Of a stretch of DNA of 64,000 nt, positions 33,287 through 41,077 are shown piece by piece (position 1 is the first letter of the stretch; each line of letters starts with the position of its first letter). Source of the DNA: Actinernus sp. WN-2022 (lineage: Eukaryota; Cnidaria; Anthozoa; Actiniaria; Actinernidae); assembly GCA_030867875.1 (NCBI GenBank), contig JAOWCC010001634.1, forward strand, positions 36,227,867 to 36,291,866. The letters are read 5' to 3'. The position numbers were made by a program, and so were the translations under genes. The notes beneath the pieces were generated by a model, which saw only the letters and a list, made by a program, of their open reading frames with translations, was not told where the DNA came from and searched no databases.

Positions 33287-33292
33287 AGCATG
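33287..33292. repeat. Target-site duplication, left (AGCATG)
   Basis: AGCATG lies directly outside the left terminus and is repeated exactly at 49052-49057. Six base pairs is the usual Polinton target duplication. Confidence 0.95.
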
Positions 33293-33624
33293 AGTAGTTA
33301 AAGTAGTCACTGTAGGTCCAATCCCTGGCTCCTGATTGGCCTAGACGGGGGGCGTGGCCTAAAACGACGCCATTACGCACGTGGCGTCCCAAAATGACGT
33401 CACAGCACGTGGCGCCGTCTGTTTGGCGGCCAAAGCCAGGCTTGGGATTGGTCGTCCGTGTAGGCTTAGAATGACGTCACAGGCGCCGCCAAACCCTGTC
33501 CCCCAAGCGAGGCTGGACCGGAAGTGGAACCGCCGCCGCCAGGGGCAAAGAGGTGTTTGGCGGCCCAAGCCAGGCCTGGGAGTGGTCGGGCCGTGTCGGG
33601 CGTTCGGGAGGGGGGCTCGGCGGG
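33293..33624 (+). repeat. Polinton left terminal inverted repeat
   Basis: Bases 33293-33612 match 48732-49051 inverted without difference; similarity fades over the next 12 bp. The repeat is dense in regulatory-type motifs: two perfect CRE palindromes TGACGTCA (33395-33402, 33472-33479), three E2F-like TTTGGCGG motifs (33422, 33486 inverted, 33556), CACGTG cores and several ATTGG boxes. It probably serves as replication end and promoter. Confidence 0.95.
33395..33563. promoter_or_regulatory. CRE/E2F-like motif cluster in the terminal repeat
   Basis: TGACGTCA occurs at 33395 and 33472, and TTTGGCGG at 33422-33429, 33556-33563 and (complement) 33486-33493, with CACGTGGCG between them. The right repeat has the mirror set. 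Such sites in mammalian adenovirus ends and early promoters respond to cAMP and cell-cycle factors. That the same holds here is inference. No TATA box is evident in the repeat. Confidence 0.5.
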
Positions 33625-33811
33625 CCGTCGGGCGAGACCCCAACCCAGGCCGGGGATTGGTTTGCGGAGGGCCCCAGGGGGTCCCCCCGGGAGTTCCCAC
33701 GGGCGGGGAATGTGTGGAGTCCAGACTCCCTACTGGATGAATGACCGAGGGTCCCCCACCCTCCCCACCCCCTATAGACATTTTGGTCCGAGCCAAGTAC
33801 CGAACCCATAT

Positions 33812-33888
33812 GGAACCAAGAAGACCTAGATTTTGGGGACAAACCGGGTACCCGGGATTTTACCCTGGTGATCGGAAGCAACCCCTAT
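33812..33888 (+). repeat. Subterminal inverted repeat, left copy
   Basis: About 77 bp (GGAACCAAGAAGACCTAGAT to ACCCCTAT) recur inverted at 47973-48051 with a few differences. It is separate from the terminal repeat and lies 519 bp from the left end, against about 1,000 bp from the right end for its partner. Confidence 0.85.
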
Positions 33889-33889
33889 A

Positions 33890-34006
33890 CCTTGTGGCCT
33901 TATGGGATTCAACCACTATGTCCTAAGCTACCTTGTGGTCTTATGGGATTCAACCACTATGTCCTAAGCTACTTTGTGGCCTTATGTGATTCAACCACTA
34001 TGTAAT
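33890..34006 (+). repeat. Three tandem copies of a 41-bp unit
   Basis: The unit CCTTGTGGCCTTATGGGATT...CCTAAGCTA occurs two times in full and a third time with a diverged end. An AATAAA follows at 34014-34019 on the plus strand. No coding role is apparent. Confidence 0.85.
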
Positions 34007-34180
34007 TGGAGACAATAAAAGAGACTTTTGTTTGAGTAAAAACAACTTTGTTTGCCTTGTTTTTAAAATTAATTTTACAAAGGCGGTGGCCCATTTCAGG
34101 CTCACCAAATTAATTAAATAATACAAGTATTGAAAATAATTAATAATAATGGAAGGTATCCTTGCAACCAAAAGATAAAA

Positions 34181-34560
34181 TTATAGAAATATAAAAAATA
34201 TATACATATATACAGGCCCTCCGGCCCATTCGAAAGATTGAAAATATCCGTGTAGAAAAAGTATTTGAAAAAAGTGGGGGGCTAATCGCCCTAGTAGTGA
34301 TGAAAATGGGGGGCTAATCGCCCTAATATTTATGTAATAGAAAAAAGTAATTAATTATAGAAAGATAAAAAATATATACATATATACAGGCCCTCCGGCC
34401 CATTCGAAAGATTGAAAATATCCGTGTAGAAAAAGTATTTGAAAAAGTGGGGCTAATCGCCCTAGTAGTGATGAAAATGGGGGCTAATTGCCCTAATATT
34501 TATGTAATAGAAAAAGTAATTTTGTAATTTTGAAAGTGGGCTAATGGCCCTAATAAGTTT
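34181..34560. repeat. Duplicated 174-bp unit with five short hairpins
   Basis: The unit starting TTATAGAAA at 34181 is repeated from 34355. Each contains CAGGCCCTCCGGCCC and two copies of GGGCTAATCGCCCTA; a fifth, GGGCTAATGGCCCTA, lies at 34538. GGGC/GCCC can pair around a 5-6-nt loop. It lies downstream of the RING-like exons, in their 3' region on the minus strand. Confidence 0.8.
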
Positions 34561-34603
34561 TTAAAATTTATAAAAAAGAGAAGATCTTCCCGTGGCATAA
34601 TTT

Positions 34604-34873
34604 TTAAAAAACTAATCCATAATGGTGATGGTATTTATAATCAATGGGTAAAACAATAATACCGAAAACGGTCCCGTGGTGGAAGAGAATTAAGCTTCCC
34701 GCTTTTATGTAGAATTCATGGTAGTATTTTACCCGGCAAAAACAGCAACGCGGTACTTCATTTTTGCTCAGAAATTTAGATATCCTGGCAATTAAACATG
34801 CGGCACACACCGTTCTCCAACAACAGGGTAGCGGGGGTAACATGTCTCCCCGTAGTGTCTTACATCTAGAACA
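34604..34873 (-). CDS. RING-like zinc-finger exon 2 (Polinton)
   Basis: An open frame of 89 codons runs from 34873 to a stop at 34604. It begins with CSRC and continues LPCCWRTVCAACL then CCFC, giving a CxxC...CC...CxxC...CxxC zinc pattern of RING type, although a canonical histidine is not obvious. Immediately upstream on the minus strand is TTTCATTTCTAG, a good 3' splice site ending just before the first Cys codon. The C-terminal half (HEFYIKAGSLILFHHG) matches the neighbouring exon. It may be a ubiquitin-ligase-like regulator of the host; that is inference. Confidence 0.6.
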   Translation of the reverse strand, partial: CSRCKTLRGDMLPPLPCCWRTVCAACLIARISKFLSKNEVPRCCFCRVKYYHEFYIKAGSLILFHHGTVFGIIVLPIDYKYHHHYGLVF

Positions 34874-34950
34874 CTAGAAATGAAAAATAAAATTTAGGTC
34901 TAATTTATGCCACGGGAGGAACTTCAGGAAAATTTCAATGGCGTAAACTT

Positions 34951-35235
34951 TTATCGAGGAGGGAAAACAAGATCATAACGTCGATTGAATATTTTTTTTA
35001 AGGGTAAAGTTAGGCACCCAAAGGTGATACCATGTCGAAAAATGATAATAGATCCTGACCTAACATAGAACTCGTGCCTCATCCTCGTGGCACAGTAAAA
35101 GCATTCGGGGTGTCCATCTTTTCTCAACCCAGGTTTCAATAACCCCACAAAACACGAGGGACATATAGTTTCTCCGCAGCAAGGCATAGGCGGTAATTGC
35201 TGCTGTTGCTCTGGATAATGGCCACAGTTTACACA
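34951..35235 (-). CDS. RING-like zinc-finger exon 1 (Polinton)
   Basis: A frame of 94 codons begins CVNC, followed by a Gln-rich link, then MPCCGETICPSCF and CFYC. The zinc pattern is as in the copy at 34604-34873, and HEFYVRSGSIIIFRHG aligns with its HEFYIKAGSLILFHHG. It too is preceded by a strong splice acceptor, TTATGTTTTTTCTAG, ending at 35236. The two are tandem duplicates, each needing an upstream exon for its start. The nearest candidate is the reading frame at 35258-35758. Confidence 0.65.
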   Translation of the reverse strand, partial: CVNCGHYPEQQQQLPPMPCCGETICPSCFVGLLKPGLRKDGHPECFYCATRMRHEFYVRSGSIIIFRHGITFGCLTLPLKKIFNRRYDLVFPPR

Positions 35236-35257
35236 CTAGAAAAAACATAATTGGCAT

Positions 35258-35758
35258 TTAGCACTCGACGTGAAAGAAAAGTGTACGCCACTGAAATCTT
35301 CCCCACCCCTCGTGATCCACTTGAGAATAAATGGGGTGGTGAGGGCAGCGTCTATAAATAATGCCCACGTTGCAGTGGCGCTGGCAAACGGTTGTGTTTG
35401 AATGGCACTTTTGGCACCAGCGGAAGGAAAATTCCGTTAACGGCTCAATAAACATAGCCGCCGTGACAGGGTCCATCCCCCAAAATCGCTTATTATGGGG
35501 GAGCTCCTGGTAACTAGCGTCCCAACAATAGACGGATTTAAAGTCCCAAACACTTAAACAAGTAACCATCAAAAGTGTGGGGAAAAATAACTTTTTGTGT
35601 TTGATTGCCCTCTTGTCGGCACGCTGCTGTCCGCATACGTATTCCCCAATGAGGGATAGGATCTCCAGGGGCAAGCCAAACTGCCTCAAAAAAAGGGCAT
35701 GGTGAAGGTAGTGGCGTCGGTGGTTCAAGAGTGGGGAGTGCTTCGACAACCACCGCCG
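35258..35758 (-). CDS. Cysteine/histidine-rich protein, start not found (Polinton)
   Basis: An open frame from 35758 to TAA at 35258-35260 (about 166 codons) has no ATG before its middle, so the 5' end is probably spliced on or uses a non-ATG start. LRQFGLPLEILSLIGEYV looks like a short F-box-type or VHL-box-type helix pair. The second half has CQKCHSNTTVCQRHCNVG and RRCPHHP, probable zinc ligands. The frame lies antisense to, and overlaps by about 45 bp, the open extension of the polymerase frame. It may be the 5' exon of the RING products. Function unproven. Confidence 0.5.
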   Translation of the reverse strand, partial: RRWLSKHSPLLNHRRHYLHHALFLRQFGLPLEILSLIGEYVCGQQRADKRAIKHKKLFFPTLLMVTCLSVWDFKSVYCWDASYQELPHNKRFWGMDPVTAAMFIEPLTEFSFRWCQKCHSNTTVCQRHCNVGIIYRRCPHHPIYSQVDHEGWGRFQWRTLFFHVEC

Positions 35759-35849
35759 TCACCAACCCCACCGGACGGGGCATGGGAGCCTCACCACCAG
35801 AACATGGAGCCAGTGCGAACGGTACACGCGTTGTGCCCAATGTGGGGTG

Positions 35850-38654
35850 ATGGTAGACCATCTGGCACGGGGACTGGCCGGAGTCCACGTGTGCGGAGAA
35901 TACCGTTGCCGGAGTTGCCAAGCTATTGTCCCCCCGGACCACTTGTGCACCATGCAAGTGGCGGACCAGAAACTCTCGCGCCTAGCCCCAGGAGGAGGAG
36001 GTGGGGGAGGGGGAGAAGAAGAAGAAGATGAAGAAGATGCCTACGCGGCCCTCCTGGCGGAAGAAGAGGAGACAGAGCGAGCCGCCGCGGAAGACGAGGG
36101 AGACAAGTTCCGGTACCTGTTCTTTGATTTTGAAGCCATGCCCCTGGAAGCGCAGCACGTGGTCAACTTTGCGGGGGTCTCGAAAGTGTGCGATCTCTGT
36201 GTGACGTCAGATTTACCCACCTGCACTCAATGCGGTCCACGGAAAGTAGAGTTCCGAGGCCTCACGGCCCTCACCCAATTCTGCGACTGGCTCTTCTCGG
36301 GGAATCACAAAAATTACGTGTGCCTGGCCCACAACGCCATGGGGTACGACTCGTACCCCATCCTGGAATACATCTTCAAGAATGCCATAAAACCGAAAGT
36401 GCTCTTCCGCGGCGGCAAGGCTATGGTGGTGACCATCCCCGACTACAAGTTGGTGATCAAAGACTCATTGCTCTTCATCCCGCTGGCCCTCAAACAATTT
36501 CCCGTCACGTTTGGGTTCCACGCCGAAAACCTCAACAAGCTGGATTTTCCTATCTTTTTTAATACGCCAGAACATCAGCAGTACGTGGGCCCGCTCCCCG
36601 CCCTACATTATTACGAACCGGAGTCGTTGAGTCCACAAGGCAAAGAAGAACTGGTGGCCTGGCATGCGACCGAACGGGCCCGCGGCGGGGTCTTCGACTT
36701 CCAGAAAGAGCTGGCCCTCTATTGCCATCGGGATGTGGCCATCTTGCAACGGGCCTGTTTGGCATTCCGGACAATCATGATGAAAGCGGCGGGGATAGAC
36801 CCCTTTACCAGGACCGTGACCCTCGCCTCCATGTGCAATCTAGTATTCCGCAAGAAATTTCTCAGACCGAACACCATTGCGGTCTTGCCACGGCTTGGCT
36901 ACCGGCCCAAGGACGTGCAGTCGGCGTTGGCGCTCCAATGGTTGGCCCACGTGGAGCGGCGAGACGGAATTCAACTCCAGCACGCGGGCAATTTGGGAGA
37001 GAAGCACGTGGGCCCCTACAAACTGGACGGGTACCACGCGGCTACCCACACGGCGTACGAAATAAACGGTTGTTTTTGGCATGGATGTGATCGTTGTAAC
37101 CACCAAGACAGAATTCATCCCTTACTGCACTGCACGATGAAAACGTTGGCCGACCGGACCCGAGACAAAATGTTGTACCTGAGTCAGCAAGGGTACAACG
37201 TGATCCAGATCAGGGAGTGCGAAGTCCGGGTGGCCATGGCCTTGGACCCGACCATCGTTACCCTAGCGCCCATCCCTCAAGCCCAGCTTCCCCTCGACCC
37301 CAAGAAAGCGTTCTTTGGAGGGCGAACCAACGGAATCAAGACTTACTGGGAAGCGAGCGAGGGAGAATGGGGGAGAGAATGGATGGAGGCGCTGGATGTG
37401 TGCTCCCTGTACCCCTGGGTGCAAAAAACACAACGGTTCCCGCTGGGCCATCCAGAAATCCTCACCGAGAATCTAGACCCTAACCTCCCGTACGAGGGGT
37501 TAATCCACCTGAAGATCTTACCGCCACGCCACCTGTTTTTCCCGGTCCTCCCAACGCACGTGGGGGAGAAACTGTTGTTTACCCTCTGCCGGACCTGCGC
37601 CGAAGACAAGAACCAGGTCCCCTGCTGCCACGACGACGAGGCCCGGGCTTTGACAGGCACTTGGGTGAGCCACGAACTTCACGAGGCCCTGCGCCAAGGC
37701 TACAGGGTCCTGGAAATGTACCGGGTATGGCATTATCCCGAGTCGGAACAGTACGATCCCGCCACCGGGACCCGGGGTTTGTTCACGGGCTACGTGAACA
37801 CTTTCCTCAAGATGAAACAGGAAGCGAGCGGGTGGCCGCCCGGGTGTCACACCGACGCCGAGAAAGCCTCTTTTATAGAGAATTACCGGGTAGCCACGGG
37901 GATTTTACTGGAGTGGGACAAGATCGAGTTCAACGCGGGGATGCGGGCCCTGGCGAAATGGATGCTCAACACGTTGTGGGGCAAGTTCGGCCAGAAGCAG
38001 AACCCTCAGAAGTCGGAGTACGTCACCGAGTTGGACCGCTACTTCGAGCTCATGATGAGCGACGAATTTGAAGTGCAGGACGTACTGTTCGTGCACGAAG
38101 ACATGGTGCAGGTCCACTACACCACTACCCCCCATTACGTGGACTCCAACCCCCACACCAACGTCGTGTTTGCCGCCTACACCACAGCCCACGCACGCCT
38201 GAAACTCTATTCGTACCTCGATCTCTTGAAGGACCGTATCGTCTACCACGATACGGACAGCATCTACTTCACACAGAAAGTAGGCCAAGTGGCGCCCCCG
38301 GTCGGTCGATTTCTAGGCGACATGACCAACGAGCTGAAAGAAGGGGAACAGATTGTCCGTTTTGCCTGTACTGGGCCCAAGAGTTACGGGTACGAAACGA
38401 GTCAAGGCCGTACCGTCTGCAAAGTGAAAGGACTACGCCTCAATGTGAGAAATCGGGCGATCGTCAACCTCGAGACCATGGTAGCCATGGTGCAAGGTCA
38501 AGGGGAACCCACACGGACGGTGGTGACGCCGCACGCCATCCACCGCAACACCCAAGACCGGACGTTGCACACCCGCCTAGAGACCAAGACCTTCAAGATG
38601 ACCTACGACAAGAGGGTACTCCACGGCTACCAGAGCTACCCTTACGGCTACTAA
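35850..38654 (+). CDS. polB: Protein-primed family B DNA polymerase (Polinton PolB)
   Basis: Replicates the element, presumably by protein priming at the terminal repeats. From ATG 35850 it has 934 residues. An N-terminal cysteine cluster (CGEYRCRSC, HLC) is followed by an acidic low-complexity linker (Gly8 then Glu/Asp). The exonuclease motifs are DFE at residues 93-95, LAHNAMGYD and CHRDVAIL. NGCFWHGCDRC at about 405 is a Polinton PolB hallmark. Polymerase motifs are DVCSLYP (about 515), KWMLNTLWGKFG (about 703) and HDTDSIY (about 800). All catalytic acids are present. The same frame stays open upstream to 35712 and includes another CAQC pair, and the protein is short for a Polinton PolB, so a spliced 5' exon is likely. 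Confidence 0.95.
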   Translation: MVDHLARGLAGVHVCGEYRCRSCQAIVPPDHLCTMQVADQKLSRLAPGGGGGGGGEEEEDEEDAYAALLAEEEETERAAAEDEGDKFRYLFFDFEAMPLEAQHVVNFAGVSKVCDLCVTSDLPTCTQCGPRKVEFRGLTALTQFCDWLFSGNHKNYVCLAHNAMGYDSYPILEYIFKNAIKPKVLFRGGKAMVVTIPDYKLVIKDSLLFIPLALKQFPVTFGFHAENLNKLDFPIFFNTPEHQQYVGPLPALHYYEPESLSPQGKEELVAWHATERARGGVFDFQKELALYCHRDVAILQRACLAFRTIMMKAAGIDPFTRTVTLASMCNLVFRKKFLRPNTIAVLPRLGYRPKDVQSALALQWLAHVERRDGIQLQHAGNLGEKHVGPYKLDGYHAATHTAYEINGCFWHGCDRCNHQDRIHPLLHCTMKTLADRTRDKMLYLSQQGYNVIQIRECEVRVAMALDPTIVTLAPIPQAQLPLDPKKAFFGGRTNGIKTYWEASEGEWGREWMEALDVCSLYPWVQKTQRFPLGHPEILTENLDPNLPYEGLIHLKILPPRHLFFPVLPTHVGEKLLFTLCRTCAEDKNQVPCCHDDEARALTGTWVSHELHEALRQGYRVLEMYRVWHYPESEQYDPATGTRGLFTGYVNTFLKMKQEASGWPPGCHTDAEKASFIENYRVATGILLEWDKIEFNAGMRALAKWMLNTLWGKFGQKQNPQKSEYVTELDRYFELMMSDEFEVQDVLFVHEDMVQVHYTTTPHYVDSNPHTNVVFAAYTTAHARLKLYSYLDLLKDRIVYHDTDSIYFTQKVGQVAPPVGRFLGDMTNELKEGEQIVRFACTGPKSYGYETSQGRTVCKVKGLRLNVRNRAIVNLETMVAMVQGQGEPTRTVVTPHAIHRNTQDRTLHTRLETKTFKMTYDKRVLHGYQSYPYGY

Positions 38655-38694
38655 AGAAAACAAAGAGACTCTAGAAGAAACAAAGTTTTATTGT

Positions 38695-38700
38695 AATAAA
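38695..38700 (+). terminator. Polyadenylation signal for PolB
   Basis: AATAAA lies 41 nt after the PolB stop. The convergent minus-strand unit has its own AATAAA at 38747-38742, so the two transcripts end tail to tail. Confidence 0.7.
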
Positions 38701-38741
38701 TAATTCAGTTCCTTTGAGCTGTGATACTAAAGTCTCAGTCT

Positions 38742-38747
38742 TTTATT
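38742..38747 (-). terminator. Polyadenylation signal, leftward unit 4
   Basis: On the minus strand the stop codon of the 85-residue gene runs straight into AATAAA (TAAATAAA). A second AATAAA lies further on near 38683-38688. Confidence 0.7.
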
Positions 38748-39004
38748 TAGAGGAACTCCATCTTGTAAGGTTGGAGTTTTGAATGCTTGCGCAGAAATCC
38801 TTCCCAAATACAAATATGATAGACCAACATCACATAGTGTCCATAATAGGTTCCTTCGCAGTCGCTCACCACATACTGCTTCCTTTCGCCTTCGCTCAGG
38901 TATTCTTCCATCCAGTTTCCAAATGTAGAATAGCACATGTGGCACTCGCCCACAATGACATCGCCGCCGCCCTCAGCTCCATAGAAAGTAATATCTAGAC
39001 CCAT
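38747..39004 (-). CDS. Small Polinton protein, 85 aa, paralogue of 48395-48647
   Basis: The best start is ATG 39004 (MGLDITF); the longer frame would need GTG. The C-terminal half contains YVVSDCEGTYYGHYVMLVYH and ends LQPYKMEFL, closely matching YVISDYEGTYYGEYV and LIPYKMVFM in the small gene at the other end of the element. No known domain is recognised; two Cys in ECHMC may bind metal. It is the last gene of the leftward block and shares its stop with the polyadenylation signal. Confidence 0.7.
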   Translation of the reverse strand: MGLDITFYGAEGGGDVIVGECHMCYSTFGNWMEEYLSEGERKQYVVSDCEGTYYGHYVMLVYHICIWEGFLRKHSKLQPYKMEFL

Positions 39005-39064
39005 GATGTTCACCGCTTGAAGAGTAACGCGTAATGAGTGAGAATTGTCAAAGTATTTTTTTCT

Positions 39065-39418
39065 TTAAGTCTTTTTCTTCAGGTGTTTGACGGTCCACCG
39101 GCTGATACTCTTGCCTTGGCGCTTGCCCGACGTGGTCGTCGTTCGGATCGTTGTTTCGGTACGGCCGTCTTTCGATTTTCGGCTCGTGATCTTGCGCACG
39201 GTTTGCGTCCCCCCTGTCTGGGCTTTCTTTTTCTTTTGCGCCTTATACTTTTTCTGTATTTGCGTTACCGCCCGGGCGGTCCTGCTGGGTTTTTTACCTA
39301 CCACAGTATGGCGGGGCATTCTCTTCTTGGGCATCGTCTTCCCTGCGTTCGCGGTGGCGACACGGCGTTGCCAGGGGGCTTGTCCCATCCCCGCGGGTCT
39401 CATTAGGGTTCGTGCCAT
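39065..39418 (-). CDS. Very basic core-like protein A (117 aa)
   Basis: The protein is rich in Lys, Arg and Thr (KKPSRTARAVTQIQKKYKAQ, then QGKSISRWTVKHLKKKT) and has almost no acidic residues. It resembles adenovirus-type condensed-DNA core proteins in composition. The KKPSRTARA...KKYK block and the final RWTVKH block are shared with the 96-residue protein at 40229-40519, so the two are paralogues. A role in packing DNA inside the capsid is inferred from charge and position among late genes. Confidence 0.7.
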   Translation of the reverse strand: MARTLMRPAGMGQAPWQRRVATANAGKTMPKKRMPRHTVVGKKPSRTARAVTQIQKKYKAQKKKKAQTGGTQTVRKITSRKSKDGRTETTIRTTTTSGKRQGKSISRWTVKHLKKKT

Positions 39419-39437
39419 GGCGTTAATGAAGGGGGAT

Positions 39438-40265
39438 TTAAAAAGGACGCCAATTTAAAGACGGTTTTTGGGCGGAGCCTGGGCCAAAAGAGAGGCGGCG
39501 GCTACCCCCACGGGGACCCCCACGGGGACCCCCACGGGAAAAGGCTTTGTAGGGGGTCCTGGAGAACGGTGTTTCCTCTCGGCGGGGCGGCGGGAGATCT
39601 TTGTAGGGCTGGGGCGGGAGTTCTTCTGGAGTTGCGGCGGTTCGTTTAGGCCGGGGCGTGTACTCTTTCTTCTTGGAGATGAGATCCCGGGGGTGTCGGA
39701 TGAGATCTTTAGGAATTTTTTCTTCCGCTAGAAATTGCATGAAATCACGGTAGCCGGGCGACGTGCGGGTGGAAGAAGGATGCACCGCCTCTTTAATCAG
39801 ATCGGAAATTTGACTCCCCGGTAGAGTTTGCCCGTAGAGTTTCACTTCCCCTTGCGCATTCCAGGAAATTTTCTGTCCCCCTTTCAACTTCAACAGATTG
39901 ACCAGCACCGACGCTAAAGGTTTGCTGGAGGGGGGAACTTTTCGCAAAGCGCCCCTTTGGCTCTGGGTTAACACTTTGGCTGCCACGGCCATGAAGGGAC
40001 TAGGCTCAATGGTTTCACGACGCCGGACGTATTTTTGGAGTAAATCTTGAAACTGGTCGGCGCTGGCCGGTTTCTCTGGGTTTTCTAGGACCTGCGCCAT
40101 GGCCTTTTGGTACTGGCTGAGCACTTTAACCCCTTTGGTCGTGTCCACACGAAGCTGTTGTTCCAACCACCGCATAGACTCTTCCGGCACCAAGACCATG
40201 CGCATAGGGTTCTTCCCCTCGGCCTCTTTCATCGCTTTTTTCGTTTGTGTCGCTTCACGGTCCAT
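39438..40265 (-). CDS. Conserved Polinton protein of unknown function (275 aa)
   Basis: From ATG 40265 the protein has a helical N-terminal region and a middle section, ISWNAQGEVKLYGQTLPGSQ, followed by GYRDFMQFLAEEKIPKDLI. I recognise the WxxxGxxxxxGxxxPGS...F..L....IP.xLI pattern as recurrent in cnidarian Polinton-like elements, without a known function. The C-terminus is Pro/Arg/Gly-rich (GGPRGGPRGGSRR). The start overlaps the preceding basic-protein gene by 37 bp, in another frame. Confidence 0.7.
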   Translation of the reverse strand: MDREATQTKKAMKEAEGKNPMRMVLVPEESMRWLEQQLRVDTTKGVKVLSQYQKAMAQVLENPEKPASADQFQDLLQKYVRRRETIEPSPFMAVAAKVLTQSQRGALRKVPPSSKPLASVLVNLLKLKGGQKISWNAQGEVKLYGQTLPGSQISDLIKEAVHPSSTRTSPGYRDFMQFLAEEKIPKDLIRHPRDLISKKKEYTPRPKRTAATPEELPPQPYKDLPPPRREETPFSRTPYKAFSRGGPRGGPRGGSRRLSFGPGSAQKPSLNWRPF

Positions 40266-40519
40266 CGCGTCACGGAAATTCCTACTGGGGCTGCTGGAGG
40301 GTGGTGTGGGGACCGCTTCCTTTTCCCTGTCTGGGATTTCTTCTTAGGCGGTCGCGTCTTATACTTTCTTCGGATTTTCTTCGCTGCCCGCACGGTCCTG
40401 CTGACTTTTTTTCCCGGCAGGGTTTGGCGCTGCCTTTTTCGAAGACGGGCTAAAAACAATTGCCACCGGGCCGGGTCTGTACCCTCGGGTACCGGCCAGT
40501 TGCGGATTGGTTGGACCAT
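40229..40519 (-). CDS. Very basic core-like protein B (96 aa)
   Basis: ATG 40519 directly follows the stop of the upstream gene (TGAATG). The protein is Lys/Arg-rich (KKVSRTVRAAKKIRRKYKTR, RWTVKRHKRKKR) and aligns with the 117-residue protein at 39065-39418, its likely tandem duplicate. The final part overlaps the start of the next gene by 37 bp. A core or DNA-condensing role is inferred from charge. Confidence 0.7.
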   Translation of the reverse strand: MVQPIRNWPVPEGTDPARWQLFLARLRKRQRQTLPGKKVSRTVRAAKKIRRKYKTRPPKKKSQTGKRKRSPHHPPAAPVGISVTRWTVKRHKRKKR

Positions 40520-41047
40520 TCAGGACCAGATATAAGGTTGACTCAGGTATTGGGCGTACTCTTCCGGGGAAGGGTCTATTGGCGAGGGGTTGGCTGTGTC
40601 AAAATACCCTCCGGCTTGCTCCAGAGCTTTCTTGACTCCGTAGCCTACCCCTCCACTGATGGCGCCAGCGGCCACGGCTTTGCCAGCAAGAACGGCGGCG
40701 GCAATGAGGGCAGCGGTCGTGAAAATGAACCCTCCTCGCTGGCCCACGGCCTTTTTAAGCTTGGCTTTCTGCAACGCTGTCGAGGAGGAGAGCAGAATCC
40801 TTTTCCTCACGGCCGGCGACAGGGCTTTGTTGGCTATTTTTCGAAGTTTCGCCTTGATGGGGGCAAAAATTTTCTTCGCACGGGCGCCTATCGGAAAAGT
40901 CCCGAGCAAGGCGTTGTGCACCACTTCGCTGACGGCGTTGATTTGATGTTGGCTCGCGGCCCGGATGAGTTTCTTTTTCTGCCCGAGATCCGCTTTGGCA
41001 AATTGACGGAGGAACGTGGCGCTGCGTTGAAGCAAGGGGGAGGCCAT
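40520..41047 (-). CDS. Polinton late protein with basic helices and hydrophobic segment (175 aa)
   Basis: The most likely start is ATG 41047 (MASPLLQRS). The N-terminal half is helical and Lys/Ala-rich (ADLGQKKKLIRAASQHQINAVSEV, and KIFAPIKAKLRKIA). Then comes GGFIFTTAALIAAAVLAGKA, a small-residue hydrophobic segment that could enter a membrane, and a short acidic tail. I recognise the pattern as a recurrent Polinton protein of unknown function. The hydrophobic helix makes a membrane-lytic or inner-capsid role possible, which is inference. Its stop abuts the ATG of the next gene. Confidence 0.65.
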   Translation of the reverse strand: MASPLLQRSATFLRQFAKADLGQKKKLIRAASQHQINAVSEVVHNALLGTFPIGARAKKIFAPIKAKLRKIANKALSPAVRKRILLSSSTALQKAKLKKAVGQRGGFIFTTAALIAAAVLAGKAVAAGAISGGVGYGVKKALEQAGGYFDTANPSPIDPSPEEYAQYLSQPYIWS

Positions 41048-41077
41048 CACCACAACTGAACGGTTTCCCTGGGGGGC

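Noticed and set aside
33381..33740. 119-residue ORF across the left terminal repeat, with a near-identical ORF in the right repeat (48652-48963, minus)
   Set aside because: It arises from GC-rich repeat sequence, differs downstream in each copy, has no domain, and overlaps the regulatory-motif cluster. The duplication only reflects the terminal repeat.
34181..34560. Regular short repeats considered as a CRISPR array
   Set aside because: Only two 174-bp units with internal motif repeats, no uniform spacers and no cas genes; the context is a eukaryotic mobile element.
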